From the NCBI RefSeq assembly GCF_032341175.1, contig NZ_CP135435.1, positions 682,001 to 746,000 of the forward strand: a stretch of DNA of 64,000 bases, in the 5' to 3' direction. Positions 51,102-59,687 of the stretch are shown in pieces. Under the pieces are notes generated by a model. The model saw only the letters and a program-made list of their open reading frames with translations, searched no databases and had not been told where the DNA came from. Origin of the DNA: Bacillus sp. DTU_2020_1000418_1_SI_GHA_SEK_038 (lineage in GTDB: Bacteria; Bacillota; Bacilli; Bacillales; Cytobacillaceae). Position numbers and translations under genes: made by a program. Each line of letters starts with the position of its first letter. Within the stretch, counting starts at the first letter, position 1.

Positions 51102-52463
51102 ATGAAAGTCGTAAAGTTTGGCGGATCTTCTTTAGCATCCGGAAAACAACTAGAAAAGGTCTTCCAGATTGTTGTTTCTGATCCCGCAAGGAAGGTAGTT
51201 GTCGTATCTGCACCAGGAAAGAGATTTTCAGAGGATGAAAAGGTAACAGATCTCTTAATTGAATGTGCAGAGCTCAGTTTGCAAAATAAAGATCCAAAGA
51301 AAAAACTCGATGCTGTTATTGAAAGATATGCTCTAATTGCAGAAGAATTAGAATTATCCGAGGAAATTATTCATACCATTCAACAGGATTTGCTTGAACG
51401 ATTAAATTCAGACAAAAGCAACCCTGAAAGATTCATGGATTTACTGAAGGCGAGCGGAGAGGACAACAATGCTAAGCTGGTTGCAGCTTATTTCCGTAAA
51501 CAGGGTGTGGAGGCTACTTATGTAAGCCCTAAGGAAGCAGGGCTTTTAGTAAGTGCAGAACCAGGTCATGCACAAGTTCTGCCAGAGGCCTATGATCGTT
51601 TGTTTGAGCTGCGTGAGCGCCCAGGCCTCGTTATTTTTCCAGGGTTTTTTGGTTATAGCAAGGAAGGCGAGATTTTTACTTTTTCAAGGAGTGGATCAGA
51701 TATCACGGGCTCCATCCTCGCTAACGGAATCAAAGCAGACTTGTACGAAAACTTTACGGATGTGGATGCTGTTTATTCAGTCAATCCTTTTATCGTGGAT
51801 AGACCAAAGGAAATTAAGGAATTAACCTATCGAGAAATGCGGGAGCTTTCCTATGCCGGATTCAGTGTTTTACATGATGAGGCACTTGTTCCGGCATTCC
51901 GGGCTGGGATACCGGTACATATAAAGAATACGAATAACCCATCGGCACCAGGCACTCGAATTGTTTATGAGCGGGACAACACAAATGGCCCGGTTATTGG
52001 GATTGCAAGTGACGAAGGCTTCTGCAGCATCTATGTAAGTAAGTATCTAATGAACAGAGAAATTGGATTTGGCCGAAAGCTGTTGGAGATATTAGAAAGC
52101 TATGGTCTTTCCTATGAGCATACACCGTCAGGAATTGATGATATTTCTATTATTTTAAGAGAAAATCAATTCACCCCTGGCATGGAAGAAGCGATCATTG
52201 ATCGAATTAGGACAGAGTTAGAAGCTGATGAAGTCGTGATTGAGCACAGTCTTGCGCTTATCATGGTTGTAGGAGAGGGAATGCGACACAATATTGGTAC
52301 TACAGCAAGAGCATCCAAAGCTTTGGCAAAAGCGGGGGTTAATATCGAAATGATTAACCAAGGCTCTTCTGAGGTGAGCATGATGTTTGGCGTGAAGGAA
52401 GTCGATGAGAAGCGAGCGGTTCGGGCGATTTATGACGAGTTTTTTGCTCCTGTTACGGTTTAA
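51102..52463 (+). CDS. thrD: Aspartokinase (YclM/ThrD, class III type)
   Basis: A 453-residue aspartate kinase with the N-terminal KFGGSSLASG, the RSGSDITGS site, FTDVDAVYSVNPFIV, and two C-terminal ACT domains (GFCSIYVSKYLMNREIGFGRKLLEIL and LIMVVGEGMRHNIGTTARASKALAKAGVNIEMINQGSSEVSMMFGV). Length and ends match B. subtilis YclM (aspartokinase III), which is inhibited by threonine and lysine together. No lysine riboswitch or T-box was seen in the 250 bp upstream. It is monocistronic, closed by a terminator. Confidence 0.92.
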   Translation: MKVVKFGGSSLASGKQLEKVFQIVVSDPARKVVVVSAPGKRFSEDEKVTDLLIECAELSLQNKDPKKKLDAVIERYALIAEELELSEEIIHTIQQDLLERLNSDKSNPERFMDLLKASGEDNNAKLVAAYFRKQGVEATYVSPKEAGLLVSAEPGHAQVLPEAYDRLFELRERPGLVIFPGFFGYSKEGEIFTFSRSGSDITGSILANGIKADLYENFTDVDAVYSVNPFIVDRPKEIKELTYREMRELSYAGFSVLHDEALVPAFRAGIPVHIKNTNNPSAPGTRIVYERDNTNGPVIGIASDEGFCSIYVSKYLMNREIGFGRKLLEILESYGLSYEHTPSGIDDISIILRENQFTPGMEEAIIDRIRTELEADEVVIEHSLALIMVVGEGMRHNIGTTARASKALAKAGVNIEMINQGSSEVSMMFGVKEVDEKRAVRAIYDEFFAPVTV

Positions 52464-52479
52464 GGCTTTAAGGGCTTAA

Positions 52480-52517
52480 AAAAAGAGTTGGCGCACAAGT
52501 TTTCGCCAACTCTCATT
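52480..52517. terminator. Bidirectional terminator, aspartokinase / queT
   Basis: AGAGTTGGCG (52484-52493) pairs with CGCCAACTCT (52504-52513), flanked by A-run and CATTTTT. Confidence 0.88.
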
Positions 52518-52518
52518 T

Positions 52519-53004
52519 TTATATTGATTTTTCGAAATTTACGCGTTTATTTAATGCATACATAAGAGGCATTCCAACTGCCATCACGATGAATTCACCA
52601 ATAGCGGTTGTGAGCCATGTAAACATAAATGGCAAGCCAAAGGCAAGATGGAGCTCAAGGGCAATTAGGAACATAGTGAAGGTGAACACGAGCGTGTTTA
52701 CAATCATGCGTGCCCATATGTTTTTAATAAATCGGCAGCAAGCAATTGTGATTAATAATGAAATCAGTGTTTGCCCGACTCCGAAAATGAGATCGTACGC
52801 GACCATTGGTGAAAATAATAAATTCGTTAAAAATACACCTAATACCATTCCGAAAATATATTTCTTGTTAAAAACGACTAGGTGATTAAACATTTCGGAT
52901 ACACGAAACTGGATATTAGTGAATCCAAAAGGCTGGATAAGCATAGAAACAGCAATATATAAAGCTGCTAAAATGCCATTTCCGACAAGCGTTTTTACAT
53001 TCAT
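52519..53004 (-). CDS. queT: QueT: ECF S-component for queuosine precursors
   Basis: A 161-residue membrane protein with five or six helices of the QueT family (LAALYIAVSMLIQPFGFTNIQFRVSEMFNHLVVFNKKYIFGMVLGVFLTNLLFSPM, LGLPFM-like segments). It imports a queuosine precursor with the shared ECF energising module. The preQ1-I riboswitch upstream confirms the assignment. I chose the ATG at 53004, 10 bp from AAGGAG; a TTG at 53010 is too near. Translation is expected to fall when preQ1 is plentiful. Confidence 0.92.
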   Translation of the reverse strand: MNVKTLVGNGILAALYIAVSMLIQPFGFTNIQFRVSEMFNHLVVFNKKYIFGMVLGVFLTNLLFSPMVAYDLIFGVGQTLISLLITIACCRFIKNIWARMIVNTLVFTFTMFLIALELHLAFGLPFMFTWLTTAIGEFIVMAVGMPLMYALNKRVNFEKSI

Positions 53005-53010
53005 ATTCAA

Positions 53011-53056
53011 TTCTCTCCTTAGTTTTTTATCGTGGGATGGTTACGAACCACGCGGG
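53011..53056 (-). promoter_or_regulatory. preQ1-I riboswitch controlling queT
   Basis: Read on the - strand: stem CGTGG/CCACG around a TTCGTAACCAT loop, followed by ATAAAAAACTAAGGAG. The A-rich tail and the pairing of CTAAGG with the loop form the compact class I preQ1 aptamer. The tail includes the Shine-Dalgarno of queT, so control is probably translational. Confidence 0.9.
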
Positions 53057-53260
53057 CGCTACCCAAAGATAATATTCTAATAGGCAAATCATATGCTGTC
53101 AAACCGCAATTATTGTAAATTTTTTTTGTGTTTTTCAAACCGGAATGAACACTTTGTGAACCTTTTCCCAAAAAACATTAAGATACTGTTAAAATGCTTG
53201 ACATTACAGTGCTAAAGTATTATTCTAAATTTATAGAAAATTCCATATAGGCGGATGACG

Positions 53261-53482
53261 GTTGTGGGAGAGAGCATTACGACAAGCCACCGAAGGAGCA
53301 AGTTCCAAAAAGACCCTTGGAACCAATCTCTCAGGTAGAGGAACCACAACGGGACGCATCTCTGGAGAGCTCGTAAAAATGAGTACGACACCCAAGGGGA
53401 CCCCATTATTGATTTGGGCATAAACTCTCAGGTAAAAGGACAGAGAAGGGTAAACAATCTTACCCTTTTTCTGTCCTTTTTT
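53261..53482 (+). promoter_or_regulatory. Tandem glycine riboswitch with terminator, controls lpd-purU
   Basis: Two glycine aptamers stand in series. Aptamer 1 spans 53261-53350 (P1 GTTGTGG with CCACAAC; core AATCTCTCAGGTAGAGG); aptamer 2 spans about 53359-53446 (P1 TCTCTG with CAGAGA; core AACTCTCAGGTAAAAGG). A terminator, AAAAGGACAG (53434-53443) with CTGTCCTTTT (53471-53480) plus inner AAGGGTAA/TTACCCTT, uses the 3' strand of the second P1. Glycine binding should therefore prevent termination, an ON switch. Confidence 0.93.
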
Positions 53483-53545
53483 GCGTGGATAAATTTGGGG
53501 ATTGATTGTTAAAATGTTCACAATATATCCAAAGGAGAGAATGAT

Positions 53546-54946
53546 TTGACCAAAGAATATGATGTAGTCATTATTGGCGGAGGTACAGGCGGATACGTTG
53601 CGGCCATTCGTGCTTCACAATTAGGTTTAACAGCTGCGGTTGTTGAAAAAGGGAAGCTTGGAGGGACGTGCCTACATGCTGGCTGTATTCCTAGTAAAGC
53701 ATTACTTCGAAGTGCGGAGGTTTATGCAACGACAAAAAATGCAGCAGCATTTGGTGTTATAGCTCCCGAAGTGGGACTTGATTTTTCCAAGGTACAGGCA
53801 AGGAAAGCAGAAATTACGGATCGCCTGTTTAAAGGTGTACAGCACCTAATGAAAAAAGGGAAAATTGATGTTTATGAAGGAAAAGGCAGAATCTTAGAGT
53901 CTAGAAATATATTAGTAGATTTGAATAATGGGGAAGAGGAAGTAACTCTTGTTCCTAAAAATATAGTCATTGCGACTGGATCACGGCCACGGACACTTCC
54001 AGGTCTAGAAGCCGATGGGAAGTATGTCATGACATCGGATGAAGCATTGCAAATGGAAGAACTGCCAAAGTCGATTATTATTGTTGGCGGCGGTGTCATT
54101 GGAATTGAATGGGCTTCGATGCTCGTTGATTTCGGATTAGAAGTAACAGTGATTGAATATGCTGATCGAATTATTCCGACAGAGGATGCAGATATTTCTA
54201 AGGAAGTACAGCGCTTAATGAAGAAAAAAGGCGTTAAGATTGTAACAGGTGCAAAGGTACTGCCTCAATCTCTTGAAAAAGGTGATGGGGTGACAATTAA
54301 GGCAGAGCATCGTGGAGAAGAGAAAACGTTTTCTGCAGACAAACTTCTCGTTTCTGTAGGCCGTCTTCCTAATATCGAGTCGATAAGTCTTGAAAATACG
54401 ACCATTAATGTTGAGCGCGGGTTTATCGTTACAAATGAATACTACCAAACAAATGAGTCAAATATTTACGCAATTGGGGACGTAATTGGGGGCTTGCAGC
54501 TTGCACATGTAGCGTCACATGAAGGAATCATTGCGATTGAACATATTGCAGGTAAAAACCCAGCACCACTTGATCCGACATTGGTATCAAAATGTATATA
54601 CAGCAGCCCTGAGGTTGCGAGTGTAGGGCTTACAGAGGAAGAGGCAAAGCTTCAAGGTTACGAGGTACAAACAGGGAAATTCTCATTCCGTGCAATCGGA
54701 AAAGCCCTTGTTTTCGGTGAATCAGATGGATTTGTGAAGCTTGTTGTGGAACAAGGTTCGAATAAGCTGCTAGGTGCCCATATGGTCGGCCCACACGTAA
54801 CAGATATGATTACGGAGGCAGGACTAGCCCGTGTTCTAGAAGCGACATCGATGGATATCGCTAGAACGATTCATCCCCATCCAACATTAGCAGAAGCAAT
54901 CGGTGAAGCTGCATTAGCCGTAGATGGAAGAGCCATTCACGCATAA
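53546..54946 (+). CDS. lpdA: Dihydrolipoyl dehydrogenase under glycine riboswitch control
   Basis: A 466-residue E3/L-protein flavoenzyme. FAD motif GGGTGGYVAAIRASQLG, redox-active disulphide in GGTCLHAGCIPSKALL, NAD motif IIVGGGVIGIEWASML, second FAD motif YAIGDVIGGLQLAHVASHEG and the C-terminal active-site HPHPTLAEAIGEA are all intact. The start is TTG with AAAGGAGAG 6 bp upstream. Its riboswitch and its partner purU suggest that it serves as the L-protein of the glycine cleavage system, although gcvT, gcvP and gcvH are not adjacent. A second copy for pyruvate dehydrogenase is expected elsewhere. Confidence 0.93.
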   Translation: MTKEYDVVIIGGGTGGYVAAIRASQLGLTAAVVEKGKLGGTCLHAGCIPSKALLRSAEVYATTKNAAAFGVIAPEVGLDFSKVQARKAEITDRLFKGVQHLMKKGKIDVYEGKGRILESRNILVDLNNGEEEVTLVPKNIVIATGSRPRTLPGLEADGKYVMTSDEALQMEELPKSIIIVGGGVIGIEWASMLVDFGLEVTVIEYADRIIPTEDADISKEVQRLMKKKGVKIVTGAKVLPQSLEKGDGVTIKAEHRGEEKTFSADKLLVSVGRLPNIESISLENTTINVERGFIVTNEYYQTNESNIYAIGDVIGGLQLAHVASHEGIIAIEHIAGKNPAPLDPTLVSKCIYSSPEVASVGLTEEEAKLQGYEVQTGKFSFRAIGKALVFGESDGFVKLVVEQGSNKLLGAHMVGPHVTDMITEAGLARVLEATSMDIARTIHPHPTLAEAIGEAALAVDGRAIHA

Positions 54947-54967
54947 TTTTGGAATTGAGGTGTATCA

Positions 54968-55837
54968 ATGACAACAAGAGAAAAAGGAAATAGAGGCGTT
55001 TTACTAATTTCTTGTCCGGAAAAGCCGGGGATTATTTCAATCGTTTCCAACTTTTTATTGGAGCATCAAGCGAATATTGTTCACTTTGATCAGCATACAA
55101 CCGACCCGCTGGCTGGCAGATTCTTTATGCGAATTGAGTTTGATTTACAAAACTCTGACACTTCTATTGAAGGGCTTAAGCAGGATCTTCTTGAAATAGC
55201 ACAAAATCACTCAATGGAATGGCAGCTTAGCAGCTCAAAGAAAAGAAAGAGAATGGCCATTTTTGTATCAAAAATGGATCATTGCCTCCTCGAGCTAATT
55301 TGGCGCTGGAAGTCTAAGGAATTGCCGGTGGATATACCTTTAGTGATTAGCAATCATGCTCACTTAGCTGATGAGGTCGAAAGTTATGGGCTTCCTTTTT
55401 ATCACATTCCGTTAACTCATGAAACGAAGGAAGAAGCTGAACAGAAGGCGTTGGAACTATTGGATGGGAAAGTAGACTTTATTGTGCTAGCACGATATAT
55501 GCAAATACTTTCTCCGAATTTTATAGCGAAATATCCGAACCAGATTATTAACATCCATCATTCATTCCTTCCAGCCTTTGTTGGCGCGAACCCGTATGTA
55601 CGCGCTTTTAACAGGGGAGTGAAATTGATCGGCGCAACCGCCCACTATGTCACAAATGATTTAGATGAAGGGCCAATTATTCAGCAGGATGTTCTGAGAG
55701 TAAACCACCGCTACTCGGCAGAGGATTTAAAAATAGCTGGACGGCATGTGGAAAGAACCGTTCTCGCTGAGGCAGTTTCTTGGCATGTAGAGGACCGCGT
55801 CCTGGTTCATGGGAATAAAACGATCGTGTTTGAGTAA
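54968..55837 (+). CDS. purU: PurU: formyltetrahydrofolate deformylase
   Basis: A 289-residue enzyme that hydrolyses 10-formyl-THF to formate and THF. The N-terminal ACT domain (GVLLISCPEKPGIISIVSNFLLEHQANIVHFDQHTTD) is followed by the formyl-transferase fold (ARYMQILSPNFIAKYPNQIINIHHSFLPAFVGANPYVRAFNRGVKLIGATAHYVTNDLDEGPII), with the catalytic N-H-D set (INIHHSFLP, DEGPI). It follows lpd by 21 bp, so both respond to the glycine riboswitch. It would return folate carriers when glycine cleavage saturates them. Confidence 0.93.
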   Translation: MTTREKGNRGVLLISCPEKPGIISIVSNFLLEHQANIVHFDQHTTDPLAGRFFMRIEFDLQNSDTSIEGLKQDLLEIAQNHSMEWQLSSSKKRKRMAIFVSKMDHCLLELIWRWKSKELPVDIPLVISNHAHLADEVESYGLPFYHIPLTHETKEEAEQKALELLDGKVDFIVLARYMQILSPNFIAKYPNQIINIHHSFLPAFVGANPYVRAFNRGVKLIGATAHYVTNDLDEGPIIQQDVLRVNHRYSAEDLKIAGRHVERTVLAEAVSWHVEDRVLVHGNKTIVFE

Positions 55838-55912
55838 GAGCTTTTGGGGTTATGTATATAAATGGGAATACATTCTATTAACCATACAACATGAATAAAG
55901 GGAGATATTACA

Positions 55913-56071
55913 ATGAGCAGAAAAAGAGTAACATTATCAAATTTAATCAGAAAAAACAGAGAAGAGCTTCTTAGAGACAGAGATCAGCTTGAAGAAATCG
56001 AAAAGCGTATTGACGAAAAGCATATCATCACGAAAAAGAAAACTAGCCGTTATGGATTACAATATAATTAG
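55913..56071 (+). CDS. FbpB-family small basic protein
   Basis: A 52-residue protein, MSRKRVTLSNLIRKNREE... ending ...RYGLQYN, with 15-16 arginine and lysine residues and a helical middle (LLRDRDQLEEIEKRIDEKH). This is the pattern of the Fur-regulated basic proteins FbpA/B of Bacillus, which help the small RNA FsrA in iron sparing. AAAGGGAG lies 7 bp before the ATG. I did not find a convincing Fur box upstream, so iron control is not shown. Confidence 0.72.
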   Translation: MSRKRVTLSNLIRKNREELLRDRDQLEEIEKRIDEKHIITKKKTSRYGLQYN

Positions 56072-56138
56072 GTTGTAAAATCATTGACAGTGACATTTAT
56101 TTCAATTATGATTAAAGTATCAATTAAATAGTTTCTCC

Positions 56139-56297
56139 TAAAGGGGAGTAGCTTTAACGGCAAAGTCGTCACTTCGGAGATCTAATCTCCCGGCATTGTC
56201 GGCAACTTATTATCGTTGTTAGCAAGACCTTTACCTATTCGGGGTAAAGGTCTTTATTTGTTTATTAAACCTTTACCGCTTGCTGGTAAAGGTTTTT
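56139..56297 (+). promoter_or_regulatory. yybP-ykoY Mn2+ riboswitch with duplicated terminator
   Basis: The aptamer opens AAAGGGGAGTAGC (from 56140), continues GGCAAAGTCGTC and ends AGCAAGACCTTTACC, the standard yybP-ykoY layout. A first hairpin AGACCTTTACC (56225-56235) with GGTAAAGGTCT (56243-56253) and TTTATTT is followed by a near copy, AAACCTTTACC (56267-56277) with GGTAAAGGTTT (56285-56295) and TTTT. The class senses Mn2+ and usually turns expression on. Confidence 0.9.
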
Positions 56298-56367
56298 TGT
56301 TTGCAAAAAAGGCATTACCAGCAGATTAAGATGCAGATAACATTAATCAAAAAATGGAGGAATAACA

Positions 56368-57150
56368 ATGGAATTATCGATTTTATTAGAATATGGCTGG
56401 GTATTGCTGCTATTGATTGGGATAGAAGGACTTTTGGCAGCTGACAATGCATTAGTGCTAGCTATTATGGTTAGACATCTTCCTGAACAGGAAAGAAGAA
56501 AGGCATTATTTTATGGGCTGGCAGGGGCCTTTGTATTCCGATTTGGTTCTCTATTTGCCATTTCATTTCTTGTTGATATCTGGCAGGTTCAAGCAGTTGG
56601 TGCACTTTATTTATTATTTATTGCTTTAAATCATATATTTAGAAAGCTTATCGTAAAAAAGGGAAAAGAAAAAGCAACTCCCCAAGACGAAAAGAAAAAG
56701 GCTGGCTTCTGGATGACTGTTTTTAAAGTGGAACTAGCGGATATCGCCTTTGCGATTGACTCAATTTTAGCAGCGGTAGCTCTTGCGGTAGCACTTCCGA
56801 ATACAAGCCTGCCGAACATTGGAGGCCTTGACGGAGGAAAATTTATTGTCATTTTTGCCGGAGGATTTATCGGTTTAATTATCATGCGATTTGCAGCAAA
56901 TGTATTTGTTAAGCTGCTGCAAACAAAGCCTGGTTTGGAAATTGCAGCTTTTCTTATTGTAGGATGGGTCGGAGTGAAACTATCCGTTTATACCCTGTCC
57001 CACCCAGCATTAGCGGTACTGCCGGCAGAATTTGCACACTCCATAGAATGGAAAATTATTTTCTATGCCGTTCTCATTTTGATCGCTGTAGGTGGATGGT
57101 TTTTTTCCAAGGAGAAAAAGGAAATGATGACAGAGGAGAAAGCGAGTTAA
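56368..57150 (+). CDS. TerC/YkoY-family manganese exporter
   Basis: A 260-residue membrane protein with seven hydrophobic segments. The TerC signature is split between helices: LIGIEGLLAADNALVLAIMVRHLPEQERRKAL and VELADIAFAIDSILAAVALAV, whose acidic residues bind the metal. Relatives (YkoY, MeeF/MeeY, Alx) export Mn2+ and help load secreted enzymes. The Mn2+ riboswitch 5' of the gene gives strong support. AGGAGG-like GGAGG lies 8 bp before the ATG. A terminator follows. Confidence 0.93.
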   Translation: MELSILLEYGWVLLLLIGIEGLLAADNALVLAIMVRHLPEQERRKALFYGLAGAFVFRFGSLFAISFLVDIWQVQAVGALYLLFIALNHIFRKLIVKKGKEKATPQDEKKKAGFWMTVFKVELADIAFAIDSILAAVALAVALPNTSLPNIGGLDGGKFIVIFAGGFIGLIIMRFAANVFVKLLQTKPGLEIAAFLIVGWVGVKLSVYTLSHPALAVLPAEFAHSIEWKIIFYAVLILIAVGGWFFSKEKKEMMTEEKAS

Positions 57151-57162
57151 GGATCAGAACTA

Positions 57163-57193
57163 GAAGGTTAACCAAATTGGTTAACCTCTTTTT
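57163..57193 (+). terminator. Terminator after the TerC gene
   Basis: AGGTTAACCAA (57165-57175) pairs with TTGGTTAACCT (57177-57187), followed by CTTTTT. Confidence 0.85.
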
Positions 57194-57248
57194 AATGAAA
57201 TGACTTAGTTAAAATTCGCCGGGCACCATTCCTTGGTGAATTTCATCA

Positions 57249-57311
57249 GGTTCGCAAATAAATGAGGTGGTTTCGCAAACAAACTGAGTCGTTTCGCAAA
57301 CAAATCCTGTA
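57249..57311. repeat. Three 21-bp tandem units
   Basis: Units begin at 57249, 57270 and 57291 and share GTTTCGCAAACAAA (first unit GTTCGCAAATAAA). No gene is present. Confidence 0.75.
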
Positions 57312-57335
57312 ATTTTGTAAATACCATGGGAAAAA

Positions 57336-57366
57336 TGCCTGCCCCCGGCATACGGGAGCGCAGGCA
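57336..57366. terminator. GC-rich hairpin in the TerC-PilZ gap
   Basis: TGCCTGC (57336-57342) pairs with GCAGGCA (57360-57366), with an inner CCCG/CGGG. Only a weak T-rich region follows. It has no obvious gene to terminate. Confidence 0.45.
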
Positions 57367-57400
57367 CACTTTAATTTTGATATTTTTTCCTTTTTAATTA

Positions 57401-57560
57401 TTGATTTTTAGGACTTTATCACTATAATAAAGTGATATCGAGGAAAAAGCATAAAATTATGGAAGCGATGAAGAATCATTTGTATTTGGGCACTTTGAAT
57501 GGTTCTGAGCGAGTAGTGCAACCGATCCTAATAGATATAGGGTCGTTTTTTTTTTTTTTT
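57401..57560 (+). ncRNA. Candidate regulated small RNA with T15 terminator
   Basis: A promoter TTGATT (57401-57406) - 16 bp - TATAAT (57423-57428) is straddled by the inverted repeat TATCACT (57417-57423) / AGTGATA (57431-57437). About 85 bases later a hairpin CGATCCT/AGGGTCG (57523-57545) is followed by 15 T. A second hairpin GCACT/AGTGC lies between. No ORF with a ribosome site is present. Alternatively it is a leader whose terminator controls the PilZ gene 130 bp downstream. Confidence 0.5.
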
Positions 57561-57693
57561 GAAACCTTGGAAAATGCCAATTCTGAGTAAGAATGGGTGT
57601 GCTCAGGATTAAGAAGTTCTGTCAGCCATTATCCAGTGATGAATTTGAAATATATATAAATCTACTATAATCAAATAAAGGGGTAATTTAAGA

Positions 57694-58068
57694 ATGAAAT
57701 ATAATGGATTCTACAAAAGACAAGAAGGATTTCGACTGGCTTTTAATGAACCTATCCCAGCCACATTTACAATTTTAAATCTAGAAGGAAAAGTCGATGA
57801 CAGCCAAAATGGATTTTTTCATATTTTAGATATGAGTGTAAAAGGAGCAAAAATCATCTCTATTAAACAAATCCACATCCCTAACTTCCATATAAAAATG
57901 GAATGTGTAATTGTTGATGAACCCATTCAAATGGATGGTGAATTAATTTGGGAAAAGAAGAGAAATAATGAATTTATTTACGGAGTAAGTTTTATCCCTA
58001 AATCGTATTCGGAACAACAATTGTTACAAGAACTAAAAAAGTATGTTATTAAAAATAAATCTTCATAA
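57694..58068 (+). CDS. PilZ-domain protein (c-di-GMP receptor type)
   Basis: A 124-residue protein with both halves of the PilZ c-di-GMP site: an RxxxR-like start (FYKRQEGFRLAFNEP) and DMSVKGAKI, the D/N-x-S-x-x-G motif. A C-terminal WEKKRNNEFIYGVSFI strand completes the barrel. AAAGGGG lies before the ATG. It is preceded by the candidate small RNA or attenuator. It could tune motility or envelope functions in response to c-di-GMP; no partner gene is adjacent. Confidence 0.85.
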   Translation: MKYNGFYKRQEGFRLAFNEPIPATFTILNLEGKVDDSQNGFFHILDMSVKGAKIISIKQIHIPNFHIKMECVIVDEPIQMDGELIWEKKRNNEFIYGVSFIPKSYSEQQLLQELKKYVIKNKSS

Positions 58069-58240
58069 AGGGCGCTTTTCTATACTTCGCAAAGATAACA
58101 AAGTTTTGGGAACTATTGGTACATTAAGGACGTATATAATAGAGGAAAAAACGGTCCCACTCCACTAAGATTTATTGAAACGTCTTGAAGATTTAACGAC
58201 ATATGGAGTTGCATAGTACGAATAGAGAGGCAGGGAGATA

Positions 58241-59437
58241 ATGTCAAGCTCGTCAGTATTAGGAAATGATCGAATTGTTACATTAGATGTTATAAGAGGA
58301 TTTGCGATCCTTGGCATATTTTTAGTGAATATGCCATCTTTTACAGGAAGCGAATTTATGGTTTATACAGGCCTAGATAAAACCATTCGAATGCTGTTTG
58401 ATATGTTTATCCAAACCAAATTCTATACAATCTTCTCATTTTTATTTGGACTTGGATTTTATATTTTTATGACACGAGCGGAGGATAGAGGGGAAAAAGT
58501 ATTCCGTCTATTTTCAAAAAGGCTATTTGCTCTGCTGTTATTCGGTATTTTCCATCTTGTATTTCTTTGGGAAGGCGACATTTTGCATTCTTATGCGTTA
58601 ATTGGATTCTTTTTATTATTATTCTATCGCAGGAAGGCAAAAACGGTCCTTATTTGGGGACTCATACTTATCCTTTTCTTTCAATTTTTAACAGGTGCTT
58701 CAGCATTGTTAGCGTATGTTGGCGAACAATTTGACGAATCATTAAATATTTCGGGACAGCTGCAAATGGAAAGGATGGAAGAGGGAGAAAAGAAGATAGA
58801 GGCCTATACAAGTTTATCATACCTTGAATTGTTAAAATGGCGTATTCCGAATGAACTAAAAGAAATAATCATGAACGAACCTTTTGTTATTCCGGATGTT
58901 CTTGGGATGTTTTTACTTGGTTTGTATGCAGGGAAAATTAATTTGTTCCGAAGGGTTAATGAATTAAAGCGAAGGCTTCGTATTATCCAGCTTATTACAC
59001 TGTTAATCAGTATTCTTCCACTGGCCGCCATTGTTTTTAGTTACTTGAAGCTAGAAGAAGTAGTGTTTATGCACAGTCTTGGAAACTATTTTTATCTTCA
59101 TTTTAGCGGATTTACATTATCTATTTTCTATATTGTCACGATTGCACTCATGCTGGAAAAGCAAATATGGCAGCGTATATTAAATCCGTTTCGCTATGCA
59201 GGGCAAATGGCGCTTACAAATTATTTATGTCAGACGTTTTTTGGTGTCATTGTATTTTACGGGTTCGGTTTGTTCGGGCAAATAACGCTAGCAATGGGGC
59301 TCTTAATTTCACTTATCTTTTATTTTGTACAAATAATCTTTAGCTATCTTTGGTTAAAAAAATTCCAATTTGGACCTTTTGAATGGTTATGGCGAGTGAT
59401 GACATATGGAAAAGTACAACAATTTAGAAGGACGTAA
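58241..59437 (+). CDS. DUF418 (YeiB-like) membrane protein
   Basis: A 398-residue polytopic protein. The N-terminal stretch RIVTLDVIRGFAILGIFLVNMPSF is the family opening, and the C-terminal DUF418 part contains NPFRYAGQMALTNYLCQTFFGVIVFYGFGLFG and WLKKFQFGPFEWLWRVMTYGK. About ten helices are seen, resembling acyltransferase-3-like proteins. GGGAG lies 6-7 bp before the ATG. Function is unknown for the family; the build suggests transfer of a group across or onto envelope components. Confidence 0.9.
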   Translation: MSSSSVLGNDRIVTLDVIRGFAILGIFLVNMPSFTGSEFMVYTGLDKTIRMLFDMFIQTKFYTIFSFLFGLGFYIFMTRAEDRGEKVFRLFSKRLFALLLFGIFHLVFLWEGDILHSYALIGFFLLLFYRRKAKTVLIWGLILILFFQFLTGASALLAYVGEQFDESLNISGQLQMERMEEGEKKIEAYTSLSYLELLKWRIPNELKEIIMNEPFVIPDVLGMFLLGLYAGKINLFRRVNELKRRLRIIQLITLLISILPLAAIVFSYLKLEEVVFMHSLGNYFYLHFSGFTLSIFYIVTIALMLEKQIWQRILNPFRYAGQMALTNYLCQTFFGVIVFYGFGLFGQITLAMGLLISLIFYFVQIIFSYLWLKKFQFGPFEWLWRVMTYGKVQQFRRT

Positions 59438-59539
59438 GTAATTGAATACAAAGATAGTACAGCTGGAAATTCTTTGTGAATGTTTTTCAAATAATAGTGA
59501 ACCCTTTTAATAAGCAAATAAATTAAGGGGTTGATCACT

Positions 59540-59677
59540 TTGAAAGAAAAGCAAAAGGATAACAAAAAAGTCCATGAAGCTGTTAGTGACGAAAAGCAGC
59601 TGATCAGGGAATTTGCTAATCCCGAGTCTAACCAGCCTGTGCCACAGCCTAAGGATTTTGAGGATATTGAGTATTGA
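59540..59677 (+). CDS. Small hydrophilic protein, 45 residues
   Basis: A 45-residue frame starting TTG (MKEKQKDNKKVHEAVSDEKQ) and ending ...PQPKDFEDIEY, with AAGGGG 9 bp upstream and a strong terminator 10 bp after the stop. Composition is charged and coding-like, with a proline-rich tail. I do not recognise a family. Size and charge recall small acid-tolerant or spore-associated proteins, but nothing firmer can be said. Confidence 0.6.
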   Translation: MKEKQKDNKKVHEAVSDEKQLIREFANPESNQPVPQPKDFEDIEY

Positions 59678-59687
59678 TTGGAAATAG

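Noticed and set aside
55838..55912. Fur box before the FbpB-like gene
   Set aside because: No stretch close to TGATAATnATTATCA could be seen, so iron control is left open.
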